Origin: Treponema sp.
GTDB lineage: Bacteria; Spirochaetota; Spirochaetia; Treponematales; Breznakiellaceae
Direction of reading: 5' to 3'
DNA: 6,915 bases
NCBI GenBank assembly: GCA_031277045.1
Contig: JAISLX010000057.1
Location: forward strand, 1-6,915
Shown here: positions 1-5,879 of the stretch, piece by piece
Numbering within the stretch: the stretch's first letter is position 1
How the letters are laid out: the number at the start of each line of letters is the position of its first letter
Program-made: the position numbers and the translations under genes
The notes under the pieces: generated by a model
Databases searched by the model: none
Told to the model about the DNA's origin: nothing
The model's input: only the letters and a program-made list of their open reading frames with translations

Positions 1-194
1 TTTACATAGAGCCCTTTGATCCCCAGATACGCGGCTAGCCGGGACAGATTGGCCAGCGGCGTTTCCGCATACTGGGGAAAACTCCGGTGAAACCGGTGGG
101 CCTTTTCCATTTCCGGCAAACTGAGGAGCGCGAGGCTTTTGGAACAGTCCGTTGCCGGCATGGTATTTTTTGTCCACTTAATAAGTTCGTTCAT
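1..194 (-). CDS. dpaL: Diaminopropionate ammonia-lyase, N-terminal part (runs off the window)
   Basis: Only the first 64 codons lie here; the gene continues past base 1. It begins MNELIKWTKNTMPATD and contains FHRSFPQYAETPLANLSRL followed by AAYLGIKGLYV. This fits the N-terminus of diaminopropionate ammonia-lyase (E. coli YgeX), where an F-H segment is followed by Y-x-x-TPL-x-x-L-x-x-LA-x-x-G-V-K-x-(I/L)-x-VK. Enzymes of this PLP fold-type II family are cytosolic and convert 2,3-diaminopropionate to pyruvate and ammonia through an aminoacrylate intermediate. The PLP-binding lysine would come just after the window edge and cannot be checked. The ATG is preceded by AGGGGG at normal spacing, overlapping the ridA stop codon 10 nt upstream, so the two genes are probably co-transcribed and translationally coupled. 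Another fold-type II enzyme (threonine/serine dehydratase-like) is the alternative; the TPL-containing N-terminus favours DpaL. Confidence 0.72.
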   Translation of the reverse strand, partial: MNELIKWTKNTMPATDCSKSLALLSLPEMEKAHRFHRSFPQYAETPLANLSRLAAYLGIKGLYV

Positions 195-204
195 ATCAAA
201 CCCC

Positions 205-582
205 CTATGAATCCAGCTCAGCTACAGCCTCAATTTCCACCAGGACATTCTTGGGGAGTTGACGGACCGCCACGGTGGAACGGGCAGGCTTCCCGATGAA
301 ATATTTTGCGTAGACTTCGTTGAAAACGGCGAAGTCGCCCATGTCCGCCAGGAAACAGGTGGTTTTTATCACCCGCTGCAGGGAAGATCCCCCGGCTTCC
401 AGCACCGCCTGAAGATTTTTAACAACTTGTTCAGTCTGTTCCGCAATGGTTTTCCCCGCCACTTCCCCCGACTCTGGGCACAGGGGAATTTGGCCCGACG
501 TAAAAACCAGCCCTCCCGACACAAAACCCTGGGAGTAGGGTCCGATGGCGGCAGGCGCCGCCTTTGTCTGAATTTCCTTCAT
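205..582 (-). CDS. ridA: RidA family enamine/imine deaminase (YjgF/YER057c/UK114)
   Basis: A 125-residue protein, the usual length for RidA. Visible hallmarks are GPYSQG at residues 14-19, TSGQIP at 28-33, the PARSTVAV strand at 99-106 with the substrate-carboxylate arginine at R101, and VEIEAVA with E116 in the position of E. coli Glu120. The E. coli Cys107 position is Thr103 here, a common variation that leaves the key arginine intact. RidA is a cytosolic trimer that hydrolyses reactive 2-aminoacrylate and other enamine/imine intermediates, made by PLP-dependent lyases, to the ketoacid and ammonia. Its place directly upstream of a diaminopropionate-lyase-like gene suggests it clears that enzyme's intermediate. 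The ATG is preceded by a modest AAGGA at about 8 nt. The gene lies 81 nt after the symporter stop, and that gap contains a long hairpin. Confidence 0.93.
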   Translation of the reverse strand: MKEIQTKAAPAAIGPYSQGFVSGGLVFTSGQIPLCPESGEVAGKTIAEQTEQVVKNLQAVLEAGGSSLQRVIKTTCFLADMGDFAVFNEVYAKYFIGKPARSTVAVRQLPKNVLVEIEAVAELDS

Positions 583-607
583 GTTTTTATCCTTATTTTA
601 GGTTTAA

Positions 608-646
608 GGCCGCGATTTCAAAACTTGACATTTTGAACTCGCAGCC
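608..646 (-). promoter_or_regulatory. Intercistronic 16-bp stem-loop between symporter and ridA
   Basis: The arms 608-623 and 631-646 pair over 16 positions with one G.A mismatch and one G.U wobble (read as RNA from the minus strand), closed by a 7-nt loop at 624-630. On the minus strand the hairpin is not followed by a T-run, so a Rho-independent terminator is unlikely. An mRNA-processing or 3'-end-protecting structure that sets different levels for symporter and ridA messages is the more natural reading. The pairing is seen; the function is inferred. Confidence 0.6.
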
Positions 647-663
647 TTCTTTAGCGTAATTTA

Positions 664-2043
664 TCACTGTTTCGAAGGATGCTTCGCCTTAAAGTCCTTG
701 AAAAGCTTTACAAACAAGGGGCTCAACAAAGCAAGGGCAATCATGTTGGGCACAACCAGGAAACCCGTGGCCATGTCCGCCATAGTCCAGATAACTTCAA
801 TCTCCATGACGGCGCCGATAACCGGGGGAATAAAATAGGTGAACCTAAGGTATTTGAACAGTTTTTCACCGAAGATGTAAGTCATGGCGGTTTTGAATTC
901 CACAAAAAAGCCAAGGGTGGACGAGAAGGTGAAGAGGGCTACCGAAATACAGACGATGTACAAACCGGCGTTGCCCCAGACCGACTGAAATGCCGCGAAG
1001 GTAAGGGGAGCGCCGGTAAGAAGTTCACCCCCGGCGTCTACCGCGGTGGTCCATACGTTGCTGACCAGGATGGAGAAGGCGGTAAGATTACAGATGATGA
1101 TGGTGTCGATGAACACCTCAACGATGCCCCACATGCCCTGGCGGACGGGATGATCGGTTTTAGCGGTGGCGTGAACCGTGGCCGCCGTGCCGAGCCCCGC
1201 CTCGTTGGAGAAGATGCCCCGGCTCGCGCCGCGGCTCATGGCCATGGAAACCGCCGAACCGGTAAAGCCGCCGATGACCGGCGCCGGGGAAAAGGCGTAG
1301 GTAAATATCATGCCGAAGACCGCGGGTATCTCCGCGATGTTTGCCAGCACTATCCCAATAGCCCCGACGATGTAGATGATGCACATGGCGGGAGCTATCA
1401 GACCACAGAACTGGCCCACCCTGCTCAGGCCGCCGATACAGACCACAAGGAGAATCACCGCCGCCACGGCGCCGCAGATCCAGGTGGGTACCCCAAAGGT
1501 GGTATTGATGGCCGTAGCCATGGTGTTGGGCTGCACGAAGGTCGCGTCGGTGATAACGAGAAGCAGAAGGGCGATGGCGTACAGAAAGGCCAGCCAGGAC
1601 CAGTTCTTCCCCAATCCTTTCTTGATGTAGTACATGGGGCCGCCGTGAAAATCGCCGCCTTCTTCCTTTTCGCGGAAGTGGACGGACAGCGTTACTTCCG
1701 CCATCTTGGTAATCATGCCAAAAAAGGAAATAACCCACATCCAGAACACCGATCCGGGTCCGCCGATGGCGATGGCCGAAGCGACGCCGGCAATGTTGCC
1801 GCTGCCTACCGTGCCCGACAGCACCGCGCTGATCGCTTGAAAGGGGGTCATGTTCCCCTCGGTATTGTCCAGGGACTTTTTGCGCTTCCCGAACATGGTA
1901 CCGATGGTATTCCGGTAAATGTACCTGATGTGGGTAAAGTGAAAAAACCCAATCCGAATCGTCAGGTAAAGCCCAATACCCACCATGAGGACCATCAACG
2001 GCACACCCCACAGGAATTCCATAACAGATGTCAAAGCTTCCAT
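664..2043 (-). CDS. AGCS family sodium:alanine/amino-acid symporter
   Basis: A 459-residue integral membrane protein, typical in length for the alanine-or-glycine:cation symporter (AGCS) family. It has about ten to eleven hydrophobic segments starting at residues 13-33. Family hallmarks are visible: GTVGSGNIAGVASAIA at 77-92 followed by GGPGSVFWMW (94-103), FHGGPMYYI at 132-140, and SRGIFSNEAGLG at 274-285. The C-terminal tail is basic (FKDFKAKHPSKQ). Members import alanine, glycine or related small neutral amino acids with Na+ across the inner membrane; the actual substrate cannot be read from the sequence. Next to RidA and a diaminopropionate-lyase-like gene, a small amino acid that feeds the lyase is a reasonable inference. 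The start is well supported: AGAAGGAGG lies 7 nt before the ATG. It is the first gene of the minus-strand unit and has a leader of about 170 nt. Confidence 0.95.
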   Translation of the reverse strand: MEALTSVMEFLWGVPLMVLMVGIGLYLTIRIGFFHFTHIRYIYRNTIGTMFGKRKKSLDNTEGNMTPFQAISAVLSGTVGSGNIAGVASAIAIGGPGSVFWMWVISFFGMITKMAEVTLSVHFREKEEGGDFHGGPMYYIKKGLGKNWSWLAFLYAIALLLLVITDATFVQPNTMATAINTTFGVPTWICGAVAAVILLVVCIGGLSRVGQFCGLIAPAMCIIYIVGAIGIVLANIAEIPAVFGMIFTYAFSPAPVIGGFTGSAVSMAMSRGASRGIFSNEAGLGTAATVHATAKTDHPVRQGMWGIVEVFIDTIIICNLTAFSILVSNVWTTAVDAGGELLTGAPLTFAAFQSVWGNAGLYIVCISVALFTFSSTLGFFVEFKTAMTYIFGEKLFKYLRFTYFIPPVIGAVMEIEVIWTMADMATGFLVVPNMIALALLSPLFVKLFKDFKAKHPSKQ

Positions 2044-2082
2044 ACCCTTGCCTCCTTCTGTGTTTCAATCTTTTTGCCAAAA

Positions 2083-2120
2083 CCAGCAGTTTGTTGGGCT
2101 GAAGCGCACCAAACTGCTGG
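2083..2120 (-). promoter_or_regulatory. Perfect 11-bp stem-loop in the symporter leader
   Basis: CCAGCAGTTTG (2083-2093) and CAAACTGCTGG (2110-2120) are perfect inverted repeats around a 16-nt loop. In the minus-strand transcript the second arm is followed by TTTTGGCAAAAAG. The stem lies between the predicted promoter and the start codon, so an attenuator or a leader RNA structure is possible. The T-run is short and interrupted, and part of it can pair with an upstream CAAAA, so termination is not certain. I could not match the leader to a known riboswitch. Confidence 0.45.
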
Positions 2121-2198
2121 CCGGGTTTTGAAACAGCCCCTCCTGCAGAGAACCATGTTGTTGCCGCAAAGACAGAACATGTCAAACCCGTCCGGCGT

Positions 2199-2223
2199 CA
2201 AGAAATTTCTCAAATAATTCTTG
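2199..2223. promoter_or_regulatory. Imperfect 25-bp palindrome at the symporter transcription start (operator candidate)
   Basis: The outer arms are CAAGAA (2199-2204) and TTCTTG (2218-2223), with partial symmetry inside. The site covers the edge of the predicted -10 box and the start region of the minus-strand transcript, where repressor binding would block transcription. A third similar half-site, CAAGAAAATTTG, lies at 2236-2247 within the spacer and -35 region. The natural candidate ligand-responsive protein is the divergent YheO/DauR-like regulator; this is inference. Confidence 0.35.
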
Positions 2224-2251
2224 TGATACCACCGGCAAGAAAATTTGTCAA
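2223..2251 (-). promoter_or_regulatory. Sigma-70-type promoter of the symporter-ridA-dpaL unit
   Basis: Reading the minus strand there is a perfect TTGACA (2251-2246), a 17-nt spacer and TATCAC (2228-2223), which matches 4 of 6 bases of the -10 consensus. A-tracts lie immediately upstream (2260-2290) and could act as an UP element. Transcription would begin near 2216, giving a leader of about 170 nt before the symporter ATG. Confidence 0.55.
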
Positions 2252-2259
2252 TACCTTTT

Positions 2260-2275
2260 GTTAAAAAATTTTAAC
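2260..2275. promoter_or_regulatory. AT-rich palindrome between the divergent promoters
   Basis: GTTAAAA (2260-2266) and TTTTAAC (2269-2275) form a perfect 7-bp inverted repeat with a 2-nt centre. It sits between the -35 box of the symporter promoter (2246-2251) and that of the regulator promoter (2312-2317), a position suited to controlling both directions. In such AT-rich DNA a chance palindrome is also possible. Confidence 0.35.
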
Positions 2276-2311
2276 TTTTCTAAAAAAAATTTACGCCCGT
2301 GCCGCGATGCC

Positions 2312-2341
2312 TTGACAAGGATAGGAATCCGGGGCGATACT
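2312..2341 (+). promoter_or_regulatory. Promoter of the divergent regulator
   Basis: TTGACA (2312-2317), an 18-nt spacer and GATACT (2336-2341, 4 of 6 matches to TATAAT). The predicted start near 2348 lies downstream of the in-frame GTG at 2299 and just ahead of AGGAGG at 2352-2357, so it supports the TTG at 2368 as the true initiation codon of the regulator. Confidence 0.45.
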
Positions 2342-2367
2342 CCGAAGCGGCAGGAGGTTTTCCAAAA

Positions 2368-3072
2368 TTGAATTCCGCCAGGGACGCCGGGAAGCAAACA
2401 ACCAAGCAAGCAGTAATTACCGGGATATCCCGAAAAGACAAGGAGATACTGGAGGCCGTAAAACCCATCGTAGACGGAATTGCGGTTATTTTTGGGAAAA
2501 ATTGTGAAGTGGTGCTCCACTCATTCGACAGTCTTGACTGTTCTGTCATCCGTATCGCCAACGGGCATATTACCGGCCGGGAGACGGGGTCTCCGATAAC
2601 AGACCTTGGAATGAAAATCCTTGGCGAATCCGCCGGTTCAGGCAGCGATGTTACCGGTTGTTACTATTCAAAGACCGCGGACGGGAAAACCCTCCGTTCC
2701 GCTACGGTGCTTATCCGCAACAATTCAGGCAAACCGGTTGGGATGCTGTGCATTAACTTCAATATGAGCGCCTCCCTCATTGATATCGTTGATTCCTTTA
2801 GGGAAACTTCCCTTAACGAGCAGGCAAGTCCGGAACATTTTGTCAACAGCATCGACGATCTTATCAAAACGGCGCTGAAGAGCGCCATTGCCGAAAACAA
2901 CAATCACAACAATATCCCCAATCAGGAAAAAAACAAGGTTATTGTTATTGCCCTCATAAAAAAGGGAATTTTTGAAATTCGCGGAGCCATAGACATCGTT
3001 GCGCGGGAATTATCCATATCGCGGTATACAATTTACAACTACATTAGAGAATACAAATTTTCAAACAAGTAA
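2368..3072 (+). CDS. YheO/DauR-type transcriptional regulator (PAS_6-like plus C-terminal HTH)
   Basis: I start it at the TTG (2368), preceded by AGGAGG, giving 234 residues. The in-frame GTG at 2299 lacks a ribosome-binding site and lies upstream of the likely promoter. Residues about 25-135 form a YheO/PAS_6-like sensor domain: KEILEAVKPIVDGIAVIFG, then CEVVLHSFDSLDCSVIRIANG with the typical HS and IANG elements, then GKPVGMLCINF at 121-131. A polar, Asn-rich linker (about 175-190) leads to a C-terminal helix-turn-helix, KGIFEIRGAIDIVARELSISRYTIYNYIRE, of the HTH_22 type. The best-known member is DauR, a repressor of D-arginine catabolism; others are uncharacterised YheO proteins. Its divergent position suggests it controls the symporter-ridA-dpaL unit in response to a related amino acid or metabolite. 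Family assignment is firm; target and effector are inferred. Confidence 0.88.
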   Translation: MNSARDAGKQTTKQAVITGISRKDKEILEAVKPIVDGIAVIFGKNCEVVLHSFDSLDCSVIRIANGHITGRETGSPITDLGMKILGESAGSGSDVTGCYYSKTADGKTLRSATVLIRNNSGKPVGMLCINFNMSASLIDIVDSFRETSLNEQASPEHFVNSIDDLIKTALKSAIAENNNHNNIPNQEKNKVIVIALIKKGIFEIRGAIDIVARELSISRYTIYNYIREYKFSNK

Positions 3073-3247
3073 AAAAAGCAAAGGCCCGGAAAGGCTCATC
3101 GCCATTTTTTCGATGGCCCACCACCATTCTTTCCAGTTCCCCGCCGTCCCTGGTGAACGTTGTTCCAGCATCGGCATACGCCCCGCCGCAGGCTGGAAAG
3201 AAGCAGCGCCAGGAACAGGCCCAGAACAATGCTGTGCCGCGCGGGGT

Positions 3248-5455
3248 CTAAACTTCCGGCGGGCCGGGAAGAAATTCGCCGGTCCGGGCTTTTTCCAGTT
3301 GTTTCGCCGTCTCTTCCCAGACGGCGGTTTTCTCGGCGATACCGCTTTCCGTGGTTTTAATTTTTATCCGCAGGGCCTTGACCTGGTCCCCGGATGTGTA
3401 GACCTCCGGGCGGCTTAGTTCCGCCTCCAGCCGGGTCTTTTCCCTTTCCAGCGATTCCAGGGCCGCCACGATCTCCGCTTCCCGCCGTTCAAGGCGCCGG
3501 ACAGCAGCCTGCCGCTGCTTTTCCGCCTCCCGCCGTCCGGAAGCTTTGATAAGGATCACCGGTCTTAGGCCTGGCTGTAAACTATGCCCGGTTTCGGACG
3601 CGGGACCGGAATTCCGGATTCCGGTATTTTCAGGCGCGGAGCCGTTATCCGGGGCCGGATCGTCCCCAGCGTCTCCGGGCATTGCCACGCCGGGCGCTAC
3701 CACGTCAACCACTGCCGCGCCGCCCACCGACGTACCGGGCGCTGTTGCGCCAACCGCCGCCGTTTCCCGCCGCAGCCGGTCCAGGTAATAACCGTAGTTG
3801 CCGTAAAAAAGCCGCGCCCGGCTTTGGAGCCGCCTTCGCGGATCGCCGGCCTTTTCACGGGCCGCTGTTCCACTGTCCGCCTTATCACCGGCTGTCTCCG
3901 CCGGACTGGCAAGTTCCAGCGTCTTGGTAGACAGTGCCTCCATAAAACCCCGGTCGTGGGACACAAAGATAATGGTTCCCCCAAACGAAGCCAGTGTTTC
4001 CAGCAGAATGTCCTTGGATTGCAGGTCCAGGTGGTTGGTGGGTTCGTCCAGAATCAGCAGGTTTACCGGCTTGAGGAGGATCCGCAGCAGGGCCAGGCGG
4101 CTCTTTTCCCCGCCGGAAAGAACTGAAAGGCTCTTGTGTACATCATCGCCCCGGAACAAAAAGGCCCCAAGCATATCCCGAATCCGGGGGATCAGGGCAG
4201 TAGGGGCCTCCGATTCCAGAAATTCCAGGACCTGCCGGCTGCCGCCCATCGTCTCCGCGGCGTCCTGGGAGAAGTAGCCCGCCTGGATCCCCGCGCCGTA
4301 ACGGTACGCTCCCTCAAAAGCGGTATCGGCCCCGGCGATGATCCTGAGCAGGCTGGTTTTCCCCGCCCCGTTGCGGCCCACCACCACCAGCCGCTCCCCG
4401 GATTCCAGCGTCAGGTCCAGGCCGGAAAAGATCCGCCGCTCCCCGTAACTCTTACCCAGGCCCTCCAGGCTCAGGGCAATACGGCCCGCGTGGGGGGGCG
4501 GGGGGAAACTGATACTGATCCGTTTAAGATTTTCGGGAATCTCAATACGTTCTATCTTGTCAAGCCGCTTGATCAATTCCTGGGCAAAAGCCGCTTTGGT
4601 GGCCTTGTAGCGGAACCGGCGGATTAGGGCTTCGGTCCTGGCGATCTCCTCCTGCTGAGCCTCGTAGCGCTTGACCAGACTTTCCAATTCCTGCCGCCGG
4701 GTTGTTTCGTAGGCCGAGTAGTTCCCCGCGTAGCGTTTCAGATTCCCCTGAAAAAGTTCGTAGACCTCGTTCACCGTTACGTCCAGAAAGTAACGGTCGT
4801 GGGATACCAGGAGGTAGCCGCCGGAAAAATTCTTCAGCCAGGATTCAAGCCAGCCGCGGGCTTCGATATCAAGGTAATTCGTGGGTTCATCCAAAAGCAG
4901 AATACCGGGCCGTTCCAGCAGAACTTTGGCCAGGGCTATCCGCATTTGCCAACCCCCGGAAAATTCCCCCGTGTCCCGGTCAAAATCTTCGCGGGAAAAC
5001 CCCAGACCCCCAAGGGTCATGGAGATGTCCGCTTCCCGGCGGTAGTAGCCGGAAGCCTCCACCGCCTCCTGGATCCGGTGGTGTTCTTCCAGCAGCGCGG
5101 CGGTCTTGCCGTCATCGGCGCGGGCATCCTGCAAGACCCGGCCTATCTCATCCGCTTTACGCAGCAATTCCTCTATCGCGTGATACGCGGTCTCCGCCTC
5201 ATCCCGCAGCGTCTTCCCCTTGTGAACAATCCCCGACTGGGGCAGGTAGGAGATCCGGCTGTCTTTCTGGATGGCTCGCTCCCCCGAATCGGGGGGGATA
5301 AGGGCGGCGATCACCTTCATCAGAGTGGTCTTGCCCGAACCGTTCGCCCCCGCCAGCGCCGCCCGCGAACCGGAGGCCAGGTGGAGGCTCACGTCTTTTA
5401 GGATGTCCCGGTCCCCAAAAGCCAGGGAAACACGGGAAAATTGTACAAACGCCAT
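3248..5455 (-). CDS. ABC-F family ATPase (YheS/YdiF-like) with unusual C-terminal insertions
   Basis: A soluble protein of 735 residues with two ABC ATPase domains and no membrane segment. Domain 1 has Walker A GANGSGKT (36-43), signature FSGGWQMR (165-172), Walker B ILLLDEPT (185-192) and H-loop SHDR (218-221). The inter-domain linker (about 240-320) contains RRFRYKATKAAFAQ, the P-site tRNA-interaction-motif region. Domain 2 has GRNGAGKT (360-367), LSGGEKSR (446-453), LLILDEPT (466-473) and SHDR (499-502). ABC-F proteins bind the ribosomal E site and help with stalled translation or antibiotic resistance; this subtype is usually housekeeping. A charged coiled coil (about 641-725) ends the protein. 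Two Ala/Gly/Pro-rich stretches (about 516-545 and 565-637) interrupt the usual link from domain 2 to the coiled coil and explain the extra length of about 100 residues. No Shine-Dalgarno sequence is visible before the ATG. Confidence 0.93.
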   Translation of the reverse strand: MAFVQFSRVSLAFGDRDILKDVSLHLASGSRAALAGANGSGKTTLMKVIAALIPPDSGERAIQKDSRISYLPQSGIVHKGKTLRDEAETAYHAIEELLRKADEIGRVLQDARADDGKTAALLEEHHRIQEAVEASGYYRREADISMTLGGLGFSREDFDRDTGEFSGGWQMRIALAKVLLERPGILLLDEPTNYLDIEARGWLESWLKNFSGGYLLVSHDRYFLDVTVNEVYELFQGNLKRYAGNYSAYETTRRQELESLVKRYEAQQEEIARTEALIRRFRYKATKAAFAQELIKRLDKIERIEIPENLKRISISFPPPPHAGRIALSLEGLGKSYGERRIFSGLDLTLESGERLVVVGRNGAGKTSLLRIIAGADTAFEGAYRYGAGIQAGYFSQDAAETMGGSRQVLEFLESEAPTALIPRIRDMLGAFLFRGDDVHKSLSVLSGGEKSRLALLRILLKPVNLLILDEPTNHLDLQSKDILLETLASFGGTIIFVSHDRGFMEALSTKTLELASPAETAGDKADSGTAAREKAGDPRRRLQSRARLFYGNYGYYLDRLRRETAAVGATAPGTSVGGAAVVDVVAPGVAMPGDAGDDPAPDNGSAPENTGIRNSGPASETGHSLQPGLRPVILIKASGRREAEKQRQAAVRRLERREAEIVAALESLEREKTRLEAELSRPEVYTSGDQVKALRIKIKTTESGIAEKTAVWEETAKQLEKARTGEFLPGPPEV

Positions 5456-5466
5456 ATTAGGAAGCC

Positions 5467-5496
5467 ATTATAGGCGGAACAGAGCTTGGTTGTCCG
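5467..5496 (-). promoter_or_regulatory. Promoter of the ABC-F gene, very close to its start codon
   Basis: On the minus strand there is a perfect TATAAT (5472-5467) with CGGACA (5496-5491; 4 of 6 matches to TTGACA) 18 nt upstream. Transcription would begin near 5457-5460, only 2-5 nt before the ATG at 5455, consistent with the lack of a ribosome-binding site. Confidence 0.45.
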
Positions 5497-5575
5497 GTTT
5501 GCCCCGCACGGCACGGTTTGCAGCCGTATGGTGTATTGATACATGGCAGTACCGGCTGCTAATACTTTTTCCAGC

Positions 5576-5604
5576 TTGACAATTTTTTTGCGCCGTAGTA
5601 TGTT
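5576..5604 (+). promoter_or_regulatory. Promoter of the initiator tRNA gene
   Basis: Perfect TTGACA (5576-5581), a 17-nt spacer and TATGTT (5599-5604, 4 of 6 matches). The predicted start near 5611 leaves about 11 nt of 5' leader before the mature tRNA. Confidence 0.65.
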
Positions 5605-5621
5605 CAGTTCGTATTGTACAA

Positions 5622-5694
5622 CGCGAGGTAGAGCAGTTGGCAGCTCGTCGGGCTCATAACCCGGAGGTCGTAGGTTCGAGTCCTACCCTCGCTA
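5622..5694 (+). tRNA. Initiator tRNA-Met (fMet), anticodon CAT
   Basis: The 73-nt cloverleaf folds without insertions: acceptor 5622-5628 with 5687-5693, D-arm GAGC/GCTC, anticodon loop CTCATAA with CAT at 5655-5657, and T-arm GTAGG/CCTAC with loop TTCGAGT. Initiator identity is shown by the unpaired 1:72 position (C opposite T), the three consecutive G:C pairs in the anticodon stem (GGG/CCC), and the A11:T24 pair in the D-stem. The 3' CCA is not encoded, so it must be added by nucleotidyltransferase. The tRNA carries formyl-methionine to the start codon. It has its own promoter and terminator and forms a single-gene unit. Its 3' half is echoed downstream in repeats, fitting use as an integration site. 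Confidence 0.97.
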
Positions 5695-5697
5695 AAG

Positions 5698-5725
5698 AAA
5701 GCGCCCTCTTCCGGAGGGCGTTTTT
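5698..5725 (+). terminator. Rho-independent terminator of the tRNA gene
   Basis: CGCCCTC (5702-5708) pairs perfectly with GAGGGCG (5714-5720) around a 5-nt loop, followed by TTTTT. Upstream AAA could extend the stem into the T-run. Confidence 0.9.
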
Positions 5726-5732
5726 GTTTACC

Positions 5733-5870
5733 GGCAGGACTCGAAACTTTTTTGCGGCCCGGAGAAACCGAAAGGTTTCGGAGGGTAATCCGCCAGGGAT
5801 GGCGGATTAGCAAAAAAGGCGGCCTGGAGGGAGCAAACAGGATGTTTGCGACCGGAAGGCGAGTCCTGTC
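5733..5870. repeat. Nested multi-hairpin element with tRNA-like outer stem
   Basis: A 138-nt segment that folds almost entirely into perfect stems. Outer stem: GGCAGGACTCG (5733-5743) with CGAGTCCTGTC (5860-5870), one G.U pair. Second stem: CTTTTTTGC (5747-5755) with GCAAAAAAG (5810-5818). This encloses GAAACC/GGTTTC (5764-5769, 5774-5779) with a GAAA tetraloop, and TAATCCGCC/GGCGGATTA (5786-5794, 5801-5809) with loop AGGGAT. A final hairpin GCAAAC/GTTTGC (5833-5838, 5844-5849) has the related loop AGGAT. No reading frame is supported. It could be a non-autonomous palindromic repeat or a structured RNA. The outer stem resembles the T-arm of the neighbouring tRNA in both orientations. Confidence 0.7.
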
Positions 5871-5879
5871 CCTGCTAGA

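Noticed and set aside
1160..2185. 341-codon minus-strand frame overlapping the symporter
   Set aside because: Same strand, shifted frame of the symporter, rich in Arg/His/Gly with no family features.
2044..2216. Glycine riboswitch upstream of the AGCS gene
   Set aside because: AGCS genes often have one, but I could not find the conserved glycine-aptamer core in this leader.
679..2217. 512-codon plus-strand frame opposite the symporter
   Set aside because: Its sequence is low-complexity shadow coding of a GC-biased membrane gene; the minus-strand frame has clear AGCS motifs and a strong ribosome-binding site.
3584..5401. Several 160-200-codon plus-strand frames opposite the ABC-F gene
   Set aside because: All are antisense shadows of a GC-rich gene whose minus-strand frame has every ABC motif.
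5604..5813. 69-codon minus-strand frame containing RTRTYDLRVMSPTSCQ
   Set aside because: It is the antisense of the tRNA gene and terminator; this is a well-known type of false protein prediction across tRNAs.
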